A stretch of 64,000 bases of DNA from an uncultured Clostridium sp. (GCA_900552555.1 URZW01000004.1:25260-89259); one strand, 5' to 3'; shown: positions 27,262-35,667, numbered from the stretch's first letter. Notes: generated from the letters alone by a model not told the origin. Program-made: numbers and translations.

Positions 27262-27318
27262 TTTTATTTTTTCCTTTCCCAAAATATAAATCAAATACGA
27301 CTATTCTATACTCTTTAA

Positions 27319-29073
27319 TTATAATCCTATATTATATTGTCCTACACTATACCTTAATATTTTTGCAGCATCTAATGCTGTTGCATTATTATTATCTGAT
27401 ATAGCACCTGCTCTTAAGTAGCAGTTTTTTAAAATAAATTGGTTTACATTATATCTTAATATAATAGCCGCATCTAAGGCGTTGGTATTTCCATCACCAT
27501 TGCAATCACCTTTTTTTACAACAGTATATTTATCCTCAACAATAAATCCTGTAGCCATTAAATCATTTCCACCATTAAGAAAACTTCCATCCGCATGAGT
27601 TATTTTTGTAGGCCCACCAAAAGCTTCTAATATATCATTTGCAATAGCACTTGGAACAACAGTTATAATATTATTAGTTCTATCAATTTTAACTTTTGAT
27701 GTATCATTTCCATCATTTGTATTTGAATTATTTCCCCCATTATTATTTCCATTGTTGTTATTGCCACTATCACCATTACCATTGTTATTATTTTCATTAA
27801 TAGGCACTAAATATAATTTATATTTGCTTTCACTATCATATGTTTCTCTTGCAGCATAACCAACTACACCATTAGATTTTCTAACTTTATCCCAATAAGT
27901 TCCTCCAACCTTTGAAGTTGCCTTTTCGATTCTTGTAACAATCTCATTTTTATATAACCAACCTACAGTTTCTGTTCCATTTGGATTATTTCTAATTCTA
28001 AGAGTTTGGTCAACATTAACTTTAACAACATCAACATCTGTAGAACTTGAACCATTTGTATCAGGTCTGCTACAAACATCACTTGGCATATTTTCATATA
28101 CAGGTATAATAAATGTATGTGAAGAAGACATTGAATTTATATTAATATATGTATTTCTTAATGTTGTCCCTTCATTTTGCGCAGCCAAAATATTTTGCAT
28201 ATATTGATTTGAATATAAACCGTTAGTTTTTTCAACATCAAATTTTTGTAAATACAAATTATTTTGTCCCTTGTGGATATAGTTATTTGCTAAGAAACTT
28301 ATTCCTCCATCAATTGATTTTTCTAAGCTAGTCCATCCATATTTTTTAGCTGTTGCTAAACCATTTAGCAATATTTCTTGTGTTGAATTTCCTGATGCAC
28401 CTCTATTGAAAACATTGTAATATCCTACATATTGTTCATTATAACCCTTTCCAGCTGTTAAAACTGTTCCATTTTTTCCTTGCTCTTGTATAATTCTTGC
28501 AACTATATAATATGCATTAACATTATTTTTATTTGCTGCATCAACTATCCCTTGTTCATGCCCTGCAAGAAATGTTCCATTTATCATTGATCTTACAACA
28601 TTTACATCTGAGCCTGAATTTGTTAACTCTTCAAATTGAAATATATCAGAAGCATTTATGGAATTTCTTGGGTCCATCATATATTTTATTCCTTGTTCAG
28701 AAACGCATCTCCAGCTACCATTGTCATATGCTCTATCTCCACATATAGAACATATCCACGCTCCTTGATAACTTGAGTTTTTATATACTAGATTTTTAGG
28801 TGAACTGCCATGTCCTACATATTCATTTGATATTACTTCGTTCCAGTCTAGTCCTGTATATAAAATTTTAAATTTCCAATTTGGATATTTGCTTTGCAAT
28901 AGTTTTATTCTATCTTTTATTCCTGGATATTTTGAATCATTTATGCCATTTATATCTGTACTTACACTCTGGTTTACAGCATATGATTCGTTTTGATTTA
29001 TGACTGATATTAACATACTTGTGATTATTGTTAAGATTAAAACAATTGATATAATTCTTCGTATTTTGTCCAT
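27319..29073 (-). CDS. Secreted N-acetylglucosaminidase-like cell-wall hydrolase with SH3 and dockerin domains
   Basis: A 584-residue secreted protein. It has a signal peptide (MDKIRRIISIVLILTIITSML) and a region with KYPNWKFKILYTGLDWNEVI. A glucosaminidase-like domain carries ARIIQEQG (candidate catalytic Glu), YVGYYNVFNRGASG and ATAKKYGWTS. An SH3b domain (about 335-400) and an Asn/Gly linker follow. The C-terminal type I dockerin has a good first repeat (GDCNGDGNTNALDAAIILR) and a weaker second (ISDNNNATALDAAKILR). ATG at 29073 follows GGAGGAG. The dockerin implies docking to a cohesin, and one candidate is the next gene. The glycosidase family is inferred, with GH73-type most likely. Confidence 0.85.
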   Translation of the reverse strand: MDKIRRIISIVLILTIITSMLISVINQNESYAVNQSVSTDINGINDSKYPGIKDRIKLLQSKYPNWKFKILYTGLDWNEVISNEYVGHGSSPKNLVYKNSSYQGAWICSICGDRAYDNGSWRCVSEQGIKYMMDPRNSINASDIFQFEELTNSGSDVNVVRSMINGTFLAGHEQGIVDAANKNNVNAYYIVARIIQEQGKNGTVLTAGKGYNEQYVGYYNVFNRGASGNSTQEILLNGLATAKKYGWTSLEKSIDGGISFLANNYIHKGQNNLYLQKFDVEKTNGLYSNQYMQNILAAQNEGTTLRNTYININSMSSSHTFIIPVYENMPSDVCSRPDTNGSSSTDVDVVKVNVDQTLRIRNNPNGTETVGWLYKNEIVTRIEKATSKVGGTYWDKVRKSNGVVGYAARETYDSESKYKLYLVPINENNNNGNGDSGNNNNGNNNGGNNSNTNDGNDTSKVKIDRTNNIITVVPSAIANDILEAFGGPTKITHADGSFLNGGNDLMATGFIVEDKYTVVKKGDCNGDGNTNALDAAIILRYNVNQFILKNCYLRAGAISDNNNATALDAAKILRYSVGQYNIGL

Positions 29074-29238
29074 TTGTTTCTCCTCCATTTTTATCTATTC
29101 GTGTGTTTTCAATTTTTTATGCATTTGTTAGTTCTCTTCTTCGTGTTTTTTGTTACTTTTTCCCATTTTTTCGATATAATTATATCATTGTGTACTTTCT
29201 TAGTCAATGAATTTGATGAATGTAATATAAATGTAAAA

Positions 29239-29274
29239 TTTGAACAATTCGTCGGCTTCGAAAAATTGTTCAAA
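29239..29274. repeat. Inverted repeat upstream of tRNA-Leu
   Basis: TTTGAACAATT and AATTGTTCAAA form an 11-bp perfect stem with a 14-base GC-containing loop. It may be a terminator relic or a structured leader. Apart from this and the tRNA promoter, the 320-bp gap holds nothing I recognise. Confidence 0.5.
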
Positions 29275-29345
29275 GTCACTAATATCAATATTTTTGCATA
29301 TTTTTTTAATTTCAAAATATTTTTTATTTTTTTGTTGTTTTTCTA

Positions 29346-29375
29346 TTGACAAAGAAACATTAAATATGCTATTAT
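29346..29375 (+). promoter_or_regulatory. tRNA-Leu promoter
   Basis: TTGACA (29346-29351), 18 bp, TATTAT (29370-29375), ending 20 bp before the mature tRNA. Confidence 0.75.
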
Positions 29376-29395
29376 AAGTATTGCCAATAAGAAAT

Positions 29396-29479
29396 GCGGA
29401 TGTGGCGGAACTGGTAGACGCGCTGGTCTTAGGAACCAGTGTCAACGACGTGGGGGTTCGAGTCCCTTCATCCGCACCA
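29396..29479 (+). tRNA. tRNA-Leu (anticodon TAG)
   Basis: An 84-base tRNA with acceptor GCGGATG/CATCCGC, a D-arm with GGTAGACGC, anticodon stem CTGGT/ACCAG around loop CTTAGGA (anticodon TAG, reading CUA/CUN), and a long variable arm typical of leucine. The T-arm is GGGGTTCGAGTCCC and CCA is encoded. It marks the left edge of the accessory island. Confidence 0.97.
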
Positions 29480-29563
29480 AATTCAGTAATATCAAGGGTT
29501 TTAGAAGATTCACTTGATATTATTTTTTTGTCCAATTTAGATTATGTCTAATCTAATGTCTAA

Positions 29564-30262
29564 TCTTTTTACACCAAATTTCTAATTGACTATGTTAGTA
29601 TATTAGACATTATTTGGGCAGAGTGTTCTTTTGAACTACTATTAAAACAGAAAGAACAAAAACTTGAAAAAGTAAATAATCAAACGAAAGTACTTGATAA
29701 TTCTAGTAATGATATAAAAGAAATTTTAAATAACCTAAAATCTACTAAACTTAACAAAAATAATATGGTTATTTCAAACGAGGATGTTCAAAAAATCAAA
29801 AATTATACAGAAGATGTAAAAGATATAACCCAGACAGTAAGAAATGTAAATGACTTAAATATGGCAATTAAAGATTTTGAACATTCTAGCTTTGAAATAG
29901 AAAAAGAAAATCGCTCACTAAAATATGAAATAGAGCTAAAAGATAATGAAATCGGCAATTTAAAAAAGGAACTATCTACTAAAGAAAAGATTATAGGCAA
30001 GTTACAAACCGAAAAAGAAAAACTAAAACAAGAATTACAGAAATTCAAAGGCTTTTGGCATAAGTTAATTAAACGATTTCAAAATAAAATTGGCTTTGAT
30101 AAAGATGAAAAATACAAGTATGTTAGTGATGACCTATATAAGAATGGTGTTTTTGATGATAATGATAATCGAATTGTTAATGATGTAGCAAGAAAAATTA
30201 GACCAACAGATGAACTTAATAATACTAATATTAAAAAGAAAAATAATATGGAATTAAAATAA
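29564..30262 (+). pseudogene. Remnant of a MobV-type (Pre/Mob) plasmid relaxase, C-terminal part
   Basis: The last 165 residues run from MVISNEDVQKIKNY through a long coiled coil (EIEKENRSLKYEIELKDNEIGNLKKEL) to FKGFWHKLIKRFQNKIGFDKDEKYKYVSDDLYKNGVFDDND. That is how MobV relaxases end. The frame stays open upstream to about 29564 (LLLKQKEQKLEKVNN...) without a start codon or ribosome site, and the catalytic N-terminal half is absent. So it is a 5'-truncated relic of a mobilisable plasmid or element inserted beside tRNA-Leu. A short in-frame ATG (29765) could still yield a coiled-coil peptide. The family is inferred from the tail only. Confidence 0.7.
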
Positions 30263-30274
30263 GGAGTATAATGA

Positions 30275-30532
30275 ATGGAAAATGAAAAAGTTCAATATTT
30301 AATAAACATGATAAATGATATGGATATAAAAGATAAGTTACGACTAGCAATATGTATGAGTCAAAGCAAATGGTCAGGTTTTATATACAATACCAAAGAG
30401 ATCTATGAAAAATTTGATACTATGCTAAAAGACATTGATGAAGAATATAGAACTACACTTATAAATTTTGCAAAATATAAACTTGTAATGTTTGCAATGG
30501 CTAAACTTATGGAAATGGATACAACAGAATAA
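30275..30532 (+). CDS. Small protein behind the relaxase remnant, unknown
   Basis: An 85-residue, largely helical cytosolic protein (MENEKVQYLINMINDMDIKDKLRLAICMSQSKWSGFIYNTKEI...). AAGGAG precedes it, and it begins 12 bp after the MobV remnant, so it was probably its plasmid partner gene. No family recognised. It keeps an intact frame although its neighbour is broken. Confidence 0.6.
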   Translation: MENEKVQYLINMINDMDIKDKLRLAICMSQSKWSGFIYNTKEIYEKFDTMLKDIDEEYRTTLINFAKYKLVMFAMAKLMEMDTTE

Positions 30533-30577
30533 GATCAAATAGCACTATATATTTTCAATGGCCTTGGATGGGATAAG

Positions 30578-30606
30578 TTGCTTTTTTATGCAAATTGTGC
30601 TACAAT
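30578..30606 (+). promoter_or_regulatory. Promoter of the 30690 gene
   Basis: TTGCTT (30578-30583), 17 bp, TACAAT (30601-30606). It begins a leader of about 75 bases that contains a hairpin next to the ribosome site. Confidence 0.6.
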
Positions 30607-30646
30607 TATATTGTAACAATTTTTTGTTGCCTTTGAAAAAATACTT

Positions 30647-30682
30647 TTCGGAGGCACAGTCCTCCGAACAATTACAAGGAGG
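30647..30682 (+). promoter_or_regulatory. Leader hairpin next to the ribosome-binding site
   Basis: TTCGGAGG (30647-30654) pairs with CCTCCGAA (30661-30668). The ribosome site AAGGAGG (30676-30682) carries the same GGAGG, so the CCTCC strand could pair with either. This arrangement would allow translation to be switched. Confidence 0.5.
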
Positions 30683-30689
30683 AATAACT

Positions 30690-31115
30690 ATGACAGTAAG
30701 CAATCAGCAAAAAATCGGAACTCATTTCAAGAAGGGAAACATTTTTCTAGCTACAGTTTCAGTAAGCAATGTCGACACTAAAGAAATGCTCAATTCTAAA
30801 AAGGCTGGTATAGATAGTAAAGTACCAGAGAATTTAATGGCATTGTTTGTCGATAACGGTTTTATCTCTTCGGAACAGTTTGATGTTTTTTATAAAGATG
30901 ATACGGGATATACTCGCTTTGTAGAAGAAGGACCTGAAACTTTTGCTGGTGATAATTCAGACGGAAAAGGTATCGTTCGGAATGTTGTATCAATCTGGGA
31001 ATATTATTCAGAGGAGCAGGTTACTGAATGCATGTTGAATAACGAATTTATGGCAATATGTATTTTGGATATGGCTCCCCTTTATAAGTACAATGAGGAT
31101 TACAACAAAGTCTGA
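30690..31115 (+). CDS. Unknown 141-residue cytosolic protein in the island
   Basis: The start MTVSNQQKIGTHFKKGNIFLATVSVSN is set at ATG 30690 by the excellent AAGGAGG ribosome site; the open frame is longer but its upstream part is the regulatory leader. The protein is acidic, without signal or membrane segments (VPENLMALFVDNGFISSEQFDVFYKDD ... WEYYSEEQVTECMLNNEFMAICILDM). Codon use is visibly less AT-rich than in its neighbours, suggesting a different recent origin. I recognise no family. It is followed by a hairpin terminator. Confidence 0.65.
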   Translation: MTVSNQQKIGTHFKKGNIFLATVSVSNVDTKEMLNSKKAGIDSKVPENLMALFVDNGFISSEQFDVFYKDDTGYTRFVEEGPETFAGDNSDGKGIVRNVVSIWEYYSEEQVTECMLNNEFMAICILDMAPLYKYNEDYNKV

Positions 31116-31131
31116 TTCAGTTTCATAGTGG

Positions 31132-31166
31132 TGCTATGGGAGAAAATTCTTTTTTCTCCCGTAGCA
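31132..31166 (+). terminator. Hairpin terminator after the 30690 gene
   Basis: TGCTATGGGAGAAAA pairs with TTTTCTCCCGTAGCA, 17 bp after the stop. The T-run after it is weak. Confidence 0.7.
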
Positions 31167-31193
31167 GTCTATAATTTTATTTTAGGAATATAT

Positions 31194-31222
31194 TTGACAT
31201 TTTATAATTATCTGTGTATAAT
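31194..31222 (+). promoter_or_regulatory. Consensus promoter of a short plus-strand RNA
   Basis: TTGACA (31194-31199), exactly 17 bp, TATAAT (31217-31222): a perfect sigma-A promoter with no open frame behind it, only a ~95-nt stretch ending in a terminator. Confidence 0.8.
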
Positions 31223-31228
31223 AAATAT

Positions 31229-31325
31229 AGGAAATGAATAACCGCAGTGAATGCGGTTACCACTACATAAAAGTATAACAACACATTCGCAATATTGGCA
31301 TAGTGGAATGTGTTGTTATTTTTAT
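31229..31325 (+). ncRNA. Candidate antitoxin small RNA
   Basis: From the consensus promoter the predicted transcript starts near GGAAATGAATAACCGC. It folds AACCGCAGTGAATGCGGTT as a 5' hairpin and ends in the terminator at 31275-31319 plus a T-run, about 95 nt. It converges with the small membrane-peptide gene on the other strand, and both predicted RNAs begin GGAAATGAA. This is the layout of par/Fst- or TxpA-like type I antitoxins. Inferred, not established. Confidence 0.55.
31275..31319. terminator. Shared bidirectional terminator of the convergent RNAs
   Basis: ATAACAACACATTC and GAATGTGTTGTTAT form a 14-bp stem with a T-rich side in both directions. Confidence 0.8.
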
Positions 31326-31435
31326 TCCTTATATATAATTGAATTTACATATTTTATGTATAAAATCGTTAATAAGGTTACGTTTACTGTTGCTGATACC
31401 ATTAAGGTATATATTAAAAAAAGTATAAAACTCAT
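31322..31435 (-). CDS. Candidate type I toxin: 37-residue hydrophobic peptide
   Basis: ATG at 31435 encodes MSFILFLIYTLMVSATVNVT and then LLTILYIKYVNSIIYKE: one membrane span and a short charged tail, as in Fst/TxpA/holin-like toxins. GAGGTGG lies just ahead. The transcript would start about 75 bases upstream, from TTGATT-17-TATACT on the minus strand. The stop is directly before the shared terminator. It is below the usual gene-calling length. The toxin role is inferred from architecture; I do not recognise the peptide itself. Confidence 0.6.
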   Translation of the reverse strand: MSFILFLIYTLMVSATVNVTLLTILYIKYVNSIIYKE

Positions 31436-31521
31436 AAACACCACCTCACTTTCTGATAACAAAAGTTATCGAGTGTAGTGGCAACACATATCTACTACTA
31501 TGTTCATTTCCTATGTCAGCT

Positions 31522-31550
31522 AGTATAACATACAATTTAAAATTAATCAA
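31522..31550 (-). promoter_or_regulatory. Promoter of the candidate toxin RNA
   Basis: On the minus strand TTGATT (31545-31550), 17 bp, TATACT (31522-31527). The start site falls near GGAAATGAAC, matching the 5' end of the opposing RNA. From here to 31892 I see nothing else I can name. Confidence 0.7.
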
Positions 31551-31892
31551 TACAAGCAAAACAAATTTTTGTAATTTTTTTTTGATAAAATTTCTTGATT
31601 TTTATTAAAAAATCTGTTAATTTATATATAAATTGATTGATATTTGTATCAATTGTCAAGAGAGCCAAAAAGTTGTAAATAACTACTTCGTTGGCACCAA
31701 TAACAATTCTGTTCGAACTAATAAAACAGAATTTATACAAAAATCAACCATAAAATAAAATCTGGTTGATTTTTTTGTTACCAAAAAAACTAAATATTGC
31801 TTTTAAAAGCTAAATATATTATAATAAGTATAGTTTTCTATAATTTATAATAAAAAATCAATCTGTCATCAAATTAAGAAAGGATAAACTTT

Positions 31893-32447
31893 ATGAAAAA
31901 AACATTATTTAAAATTTTAGGGACTTTGTTAACAATCGTGGTATTCATCATCATGCAATACCACATTCGGAGATATTACAATATTGATCCAAGAATTTGG
32001 TTCTTTGTAATATATATTAGTTTCTTTATCTGGTTTTTTGTTATTTTGGGTATTTTCTACTCTGAAATCAAAAGCATTATAAAGTATTTTGAAACTCATT
32101 CATTTTTTGATTTTGTATCAGAGATTGCTAAAAAAACAAAGCCGATTACAAAAAAAGTAAAACCTATAACTGAAAAGCTAGTAAATAGCTCTTGGTATAA
32201 CCTAATAAATTTAATCCTTACGCTGATTGCTTTTACTGGAGTTATGTATAAGTTATTCTTCTATTATGATTTTATGTCAAGAACAACAGTGTATGTAATT
32301 TTCCTCGTTATAATAGCATTGGAAGGATTAATTAGACTAATAAAAGCAACAGTTATCGAAAAAGAAAAGCGTTCTAAAGAATTTATGTATGCAGTAATAT
32401 GGTTTATCATATTGTTAATAGATTTTTTAGAATTTGTAGGTATCTAA
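31893..32447 (+). CDS. Four-helix membrane protein, unknown
   Basis: A 184-residue protein with four hydrophobic segments (about 5-22, 34-56, 105-125 and 130-150, with a last one near 165-182). A Lys-rich loop (KKTKPITKKVKPITEKL) lies between the second and third. AAGAAAGGA precedes the ATG and a terminator follows. No family recognised. It is part of the accessory island and transcribed as a single gene. Confidence 0.65.
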   Translation: MKKTLFKILGTLLTIVVFIIMQYHIRRYYNIDPRIWFFVIYISFFIWFFVILGIFYSEIKSIIKYFETHSFFDFVSEIAKKTKPITKKVKPITEKLVNSSWYNLINLILTLIAFTGVMYKLFFYYDFMSRTTVYVIFLVIIALEGLIRLIKATVIEKEKRSKEFMYAVIWFIILLIDFLEFVGI

Positions 32448-32465
32448 AGTCTGATGGATTGATTT

Positions 32466-32498
32466 CTCAGAGAAGTAATAAACTTCTCTGAGTTTTTT
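32466..32498 (+). terminator. Terminator after the four-helix protein gene
   Basis: CTCAGAGAAGT, 5-base loop, ACTTCTCTGAG, then TTTTTT. A strong rho-independent terminator. Confidence 0.9.
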
Positions 32499-32651
32499 AT
32501 TTACTAGATTTACCAATTTTTGCACTTACATAATTTTATGCTATTAGCAACAATGCATACTATTTGAAAAACATATTAATTTGTAGTATAATATAAACAA
32601 TCCAATTTTAAAATACAAAACAACTATTGCAAATGCAAAGGAGGAACTTAG

Positions 32652-33437
32652 ATGAAAAAATTTGTTTTAAACAATGAAATCATGGATGAAATTGTATATA
32701 AAACTGAAAATGTTGTTATACAAAAAATCCAAGAAGGAAAAAACCGGAAAAGATGCTATATTATTGGCAATGGACATTCATTAAATATAGATGCCAACAA
32801 TATGGTTACTAATCATGATCCAGGTATGCAGGAATTTGAACCTAAAATAAGTAAAGATTCTGCTGTTTATGCATTTTACTTTACTTTTGAATGTTCAGGA
32901 TTAGAAGAATCTAGCAAAGAAATTGCTGATTTTGTTAATAACTTATCAAAAAATTATGAGCAGATTTTTTTAGTTGGTCATTCAAAATGTGGTTTATGCT
33001 TATATAATGCAAGTCATTACTGTAAAAAAGAGATTACACTGGTAACTATTTCAACACCATTTGATGGTACTATTATTGCAGATAAGAAAACTGTTGAAAA
33101 AAGGTTAAAATCACGAATACTAAAAAAGATTTACAATGTGATTTTTAGTGATCACAATGTAGACAAGGACATTATACCAAATTCACAGTTTATCCAAAAC
33201 CTGCAAAATGCTACTTATAAAGAACATATAAATATAACATCTTCATTAAAAAACGTATTTAGCTGTAAAGATATTATGGATTTGTTATTATTTATTTGGG
33301 ACAAAACTATGCGAATCAATGGTGATGGTTTAGTTCCACTTAATTCCCAAAAAATAGACAGTACACGGACAATCAATATGATTTGTTCTCACGCAAATTC
33401 TTTAAGAAAGGGGCTCAAAATCGTAGAAAAATTATAA
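32652..33437 (+). CDS. Lipase/esterase-like alpha/beta hydrolase
   Basis: A 261-residue cytosolic protein. The nucleophile elbow is VGHSKCGLCLY (G-x-S-x-x-G, Ser near 109), preceded by a strand (YEQIFLVGHS). A likely Asp/His pair sits at NGDGLVPLNSQ (about 230) and MICSHANSLRKG near the C-terminus. This is the usual order of an alpha/beta hydrolase triad of the lipase/PGAP1-like type. No signal peptide. AAAGGAGG precedes the start. The substrate is unknown. It sits in the accessory island with unrecognised small genes, so a defence or interference role cannot be excluded. Confidence 0.7.
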   Translation: MKKFVLNNEIMDEIVYKTENVVIQKIQEGKNRKRCYIIGNGHSLNIDANNMVTNHDPGMQEFEPKISKDSAVYAFYFTFECSGLEESSKEIADFVNNLSKNYEQIFLVGHSKCGLCLYNASHYCKKEITLVTISTPFDGTIIADKKTVEKRLKSRILKKIYNVIFSDHNVDKDIIPNSQFIQNLQNATYKEHINITSSLKNVFSCKDIMDLLLFIWDKTMRINGDGLVPLNSQKIDSTRTINMICSHANSLRKGLKIVEKL

Positions 33438-33511
33438 AACAAATTAGAACATCTTAAAAGTGATTTAGGTCAGCTCACTAAAAAATTATCAATTTATGAA
33501 AGGAGTTTTTT

Positions 33512-33832
33512 ATGTTTAAATTTAAAAAACGGATAAAAGAACCTAACTATACCTGCAACGGAAAAAAAGTTTATATGATGCAATATTATCCTTTAGGATT
33601 TCTTATAGAAAATCAAAAAGGAGATTGGAATAAGTTAGTTAATTTTTTAAATAACAATACCATAAAAATATATTGTACATATAATAGCCTTGACAATTTT
33701 GCAAATAACACACTAGCTACAGGTCACATTGATGATTTTATTAATTATGTGTCGCAATTCTGTAAAGAACATCCTTCTGATATTTATTGTTTAAATGAAG
33801 CTGGTGACCTTACTCTTGTAGAATTCGAATAA
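33512..33832 (+). CDS. Unknown 106-residue protein
   Basis: A basic N-terminus (MFKFKKRIKEPNYTCNGKKVYMMQYYPLGFLIENQKGDWNKLVNFL) is followed by an acidic end (NEAGDLTLVEFE). No signal or membrane segment. AAAGGAG precedes the start and a terminator follows. It lies 74 bp after the hydrolase gene, probably in one unit. I do not recognise it. It is the last gene of the island. Confidence 0.6.
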   Translation: MFKFKKRIKEPNYTCNGKKVYMMQYYPLGFLIENQKGDWNKLVNFLNNNTIKIYCTYNSLDNFANNTLATGHIDDFINYVSQFCKEHPSDIYCLNEAGDLTLVEFE

Positions 33833-33843
33833 TGACCACTAAC

Positions 33844-33872
33844 AAAACTCTCGCTTTTTTGCGGGAGTTTTA
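33844..33872 (+). terminator. Terminator at the island's right end
   Basis: AAAACTCTCGC, loop of T residues, GCGGGAGTTTT, then TATATTG. Confidence 0.75.
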
Positions 33873-33891
33873 TATTGTAAGCAGCTTTCTT

Positions 33892-35487
33892 TTACTTGTA
33901 ATTTCTAACATTTATATACGCAACCCTCCCAGTCTGTCTAACCCTGATTTTATCTACATATGAATTTACATGTTCTAAAACAATAACAGTAGTATTTTCT
34001 TTATATTGATACTGATATCCACTCAAATTAGCCTTAGAATACAAAACACAATTTTTAGTTTTCTTAATTATTCCAGCATAACTATCCGAAGTATTTAAAT
34101 AATTATTTTTATTTATATATGCTATCCTTCCAGTCATATTAGCTCTAACTCTATCAACATTTGCAGAAACACTTTCAAGTACTGTTACAGTAGTATTTGC
34201 CTTATAATTATATCTATATCCAGTTAAATTTGAATTACTATATAAAATACTTGCTCTTGCCAATTTTCTTGTTTGCCCAAAAGTTATTGTTGCACTACTA
34301 TTTCCAATATTTGTACTAGTATAATTTAAAGATATCCATCCTTTATCTGTTTTTCCAAACCCATTTGATTCAGCTAATATTGTAACAATTGTTCCTTTTG
34401 AATAACCTCCTATTCTTGCATATGATGTACCTGCCCCTGCTCTAATATTCAATCCACTATTAGCAGTTATTTTAACTTGATAATTTACATTAGATATAGT
34501 ACTATCTGAAATATCTATTGAATTACCATTTTCTTTTACATCTGTTCTATCATTTTTAAAACAGAAAAATTTTTTATAATTTGCATATTTCCTAAAATTT
34601 TCAATTGACACATATGTAGTATTTCCTTTTACAATTGCTTTTCCTCTTCTACTAGCTACATCATATTTCCCACTATATAAATACGAGTCATATATTTTTA
34701 TATAATTCCCTTCAACCCCAACTAGAACTATAAAATGTCCTCCATATGTAAACAATCCTTGATTACAGCTTGCAATTATATAATGATTATCTTTTAGTTT
34801 TGCAATCGCATCATCTAATTTGTAACATTCACTATATCCAATATCAAAAACATCTGCAGTCCATTTAAATGCACTCCAATATGTTCCTTGATTTGCTGAA
34901 CGATACCCGTATTTCATGTATAAATGTGCCATCTGATCTGGTGTTATATTACCTTTTATACTAGATACAACCATTGATGCAGCAGCTGGTCCACATCCTG
35001 ATGTTCCAATTGTTTGTGCTGAATTTCCTACACTTGAATACATTTTATTTTTCCACCTATTGTCTATTTGTGAATAATATGTTAGCCCAGAATACTCATC
35101 CAACTGAACATTTGGTGTTTTTTCTGCTCCATTATATGCTATTATTCCCTGTTCCTCAAATCCTTCTGCTTCTGTTTCTTGAACTTCAACAGTTTGCTCA
35201 TCTTCTTCTGTTAGTATTGGTATTTCTGTACTAGATTTATTTGTCTTTAATTCATTTTGTGAAGCATCTGTTTTAGCTTCATCTTCTATATTATTTTCTT
35301 TAGTACTATTATTCATAATATTTTCTCTTATCTCATTATTTTCTTTTGATACATTTATTTTTTCTGTTGTATTATTTACTATATTTTCATTTTTGTTTTG
35401 AAAATCACATTGTGATATTATTCCAATTAGAATAATTATAAATATTATCCCTTCTATTATTCTAAATTTTTTACGTTCTTCTTTCAT
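33892..35487 (-). CDS. Exported C39-like cysteine peptidase with SH3b domains
   Basis: A 531-residue exported protein. An N-terminal hydrophobic segment (about 10-26, ending IISQC, possibly a lipobox) is followed by a Glu/Asn/Thr linker. A papain-like C39-type domain has Cys165 in GTSGCGPAAASMV, His251 in GGHFIVLVG and Asp267 in IYDSYL. Then come an SH3b domain (about 335-395, SGLNIRAGAGTSYARIGGY) and two further repeats with YxYKxNTTVxVLExV and RVxxTGRVAYIN. It probably cleaves peptides at the cell wall. A 37-residue peptide gene lies nearby, divided from it by a terminator. Confidence 0.85.
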   Translation of the reverse strand: MKEERKKFRIIEGIIFIIILIGIISQCDFQNKNENIVNNTTEKINVSKENNEIRENIMNNSTKENNIEDEAKTDASQNELKTNKSSTEIPILTEEDEQTVEVQETEAEGFEEQGIIAYNGAEKTPNVQLDEYSGLTYYSQIDNRWKNKMYSSVGNSAQTIGTSGCGPAAASMVVSSIKGNITPDQMAHLYMKYGYRSANQGTYWSAFKWTADVFDIGYSECYKLDDAIAKLKDNHYIIASCNQGLFTYGGHFIVLVGVEGNYIKIYDSYLYSGKYDVASRRGKAIVKGNTTYVSIENFRKYANYKKFFCFKNDRTDVKENGNSIDISDSTISNVNYQVKITANSGLNIRAGAGTSYARIGGYSKGTIVTILAESNGFGKTDKGWISLNYTSTNIGNSSATITFGQTRKLARASILYSNSNLTGYRYNYKANTTVTVLESVSANVDRVRANMTGRIAYINKNNYLNTSDSYAGIIKKTKNCVLYSKANLSGYQYQYKENTTVIVLEHVNSYVDKIRVRQTGRVAYINVRNYK

Positions 35488-35630
35488 TTAAATATCCCCC
35501 TTTTATTTAATGCCAACCTTTTCGATACTAAATTTATATATTTTCGTTACCTTATAATATTCTCGTTTTTATTAACTTAGTACCTTATTAAAAATTTCCA
35601 AGAAATAAAAAGGTTTTTTTGAGACAAAAG

Positions 35631-35659
35631 AAAACGGAGCGAAAAATTCGCTCCGTTTT
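35631..35659 (-). terminator. Terminator of the small peptide gene
   Basis: AAAACGGAGCGAA, 3-base loop, TTCGCTCCGTTTT, followed by CTTTTGTC on the minus strand. A 13-bp stem just after the peptide gene's stop. Confidence 0.8.
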
Positions 35660-35667
35660 CAAAAGGC

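Noticed and set aside
27720..27790. Asn/Gly triplet-like repeat that might be a CRISPR or minisatellite
   Set aside because: It is the coding linker of the dockerin protein, with no spacer-like units.
29200..29535. Minus-strand open frame of 111 codons across the tRNA-Leu gene
   Set aside because: It is the antisense of the tRNA (GTRTPTSLTLVPKTSAS is a well-known spurious translation); there is no ribosome site.
31543..31740. 65-codon minus-strand frame
   Set aside because: No ribosome site, AT-rich composition, overlaps the candidate toxin promoter.
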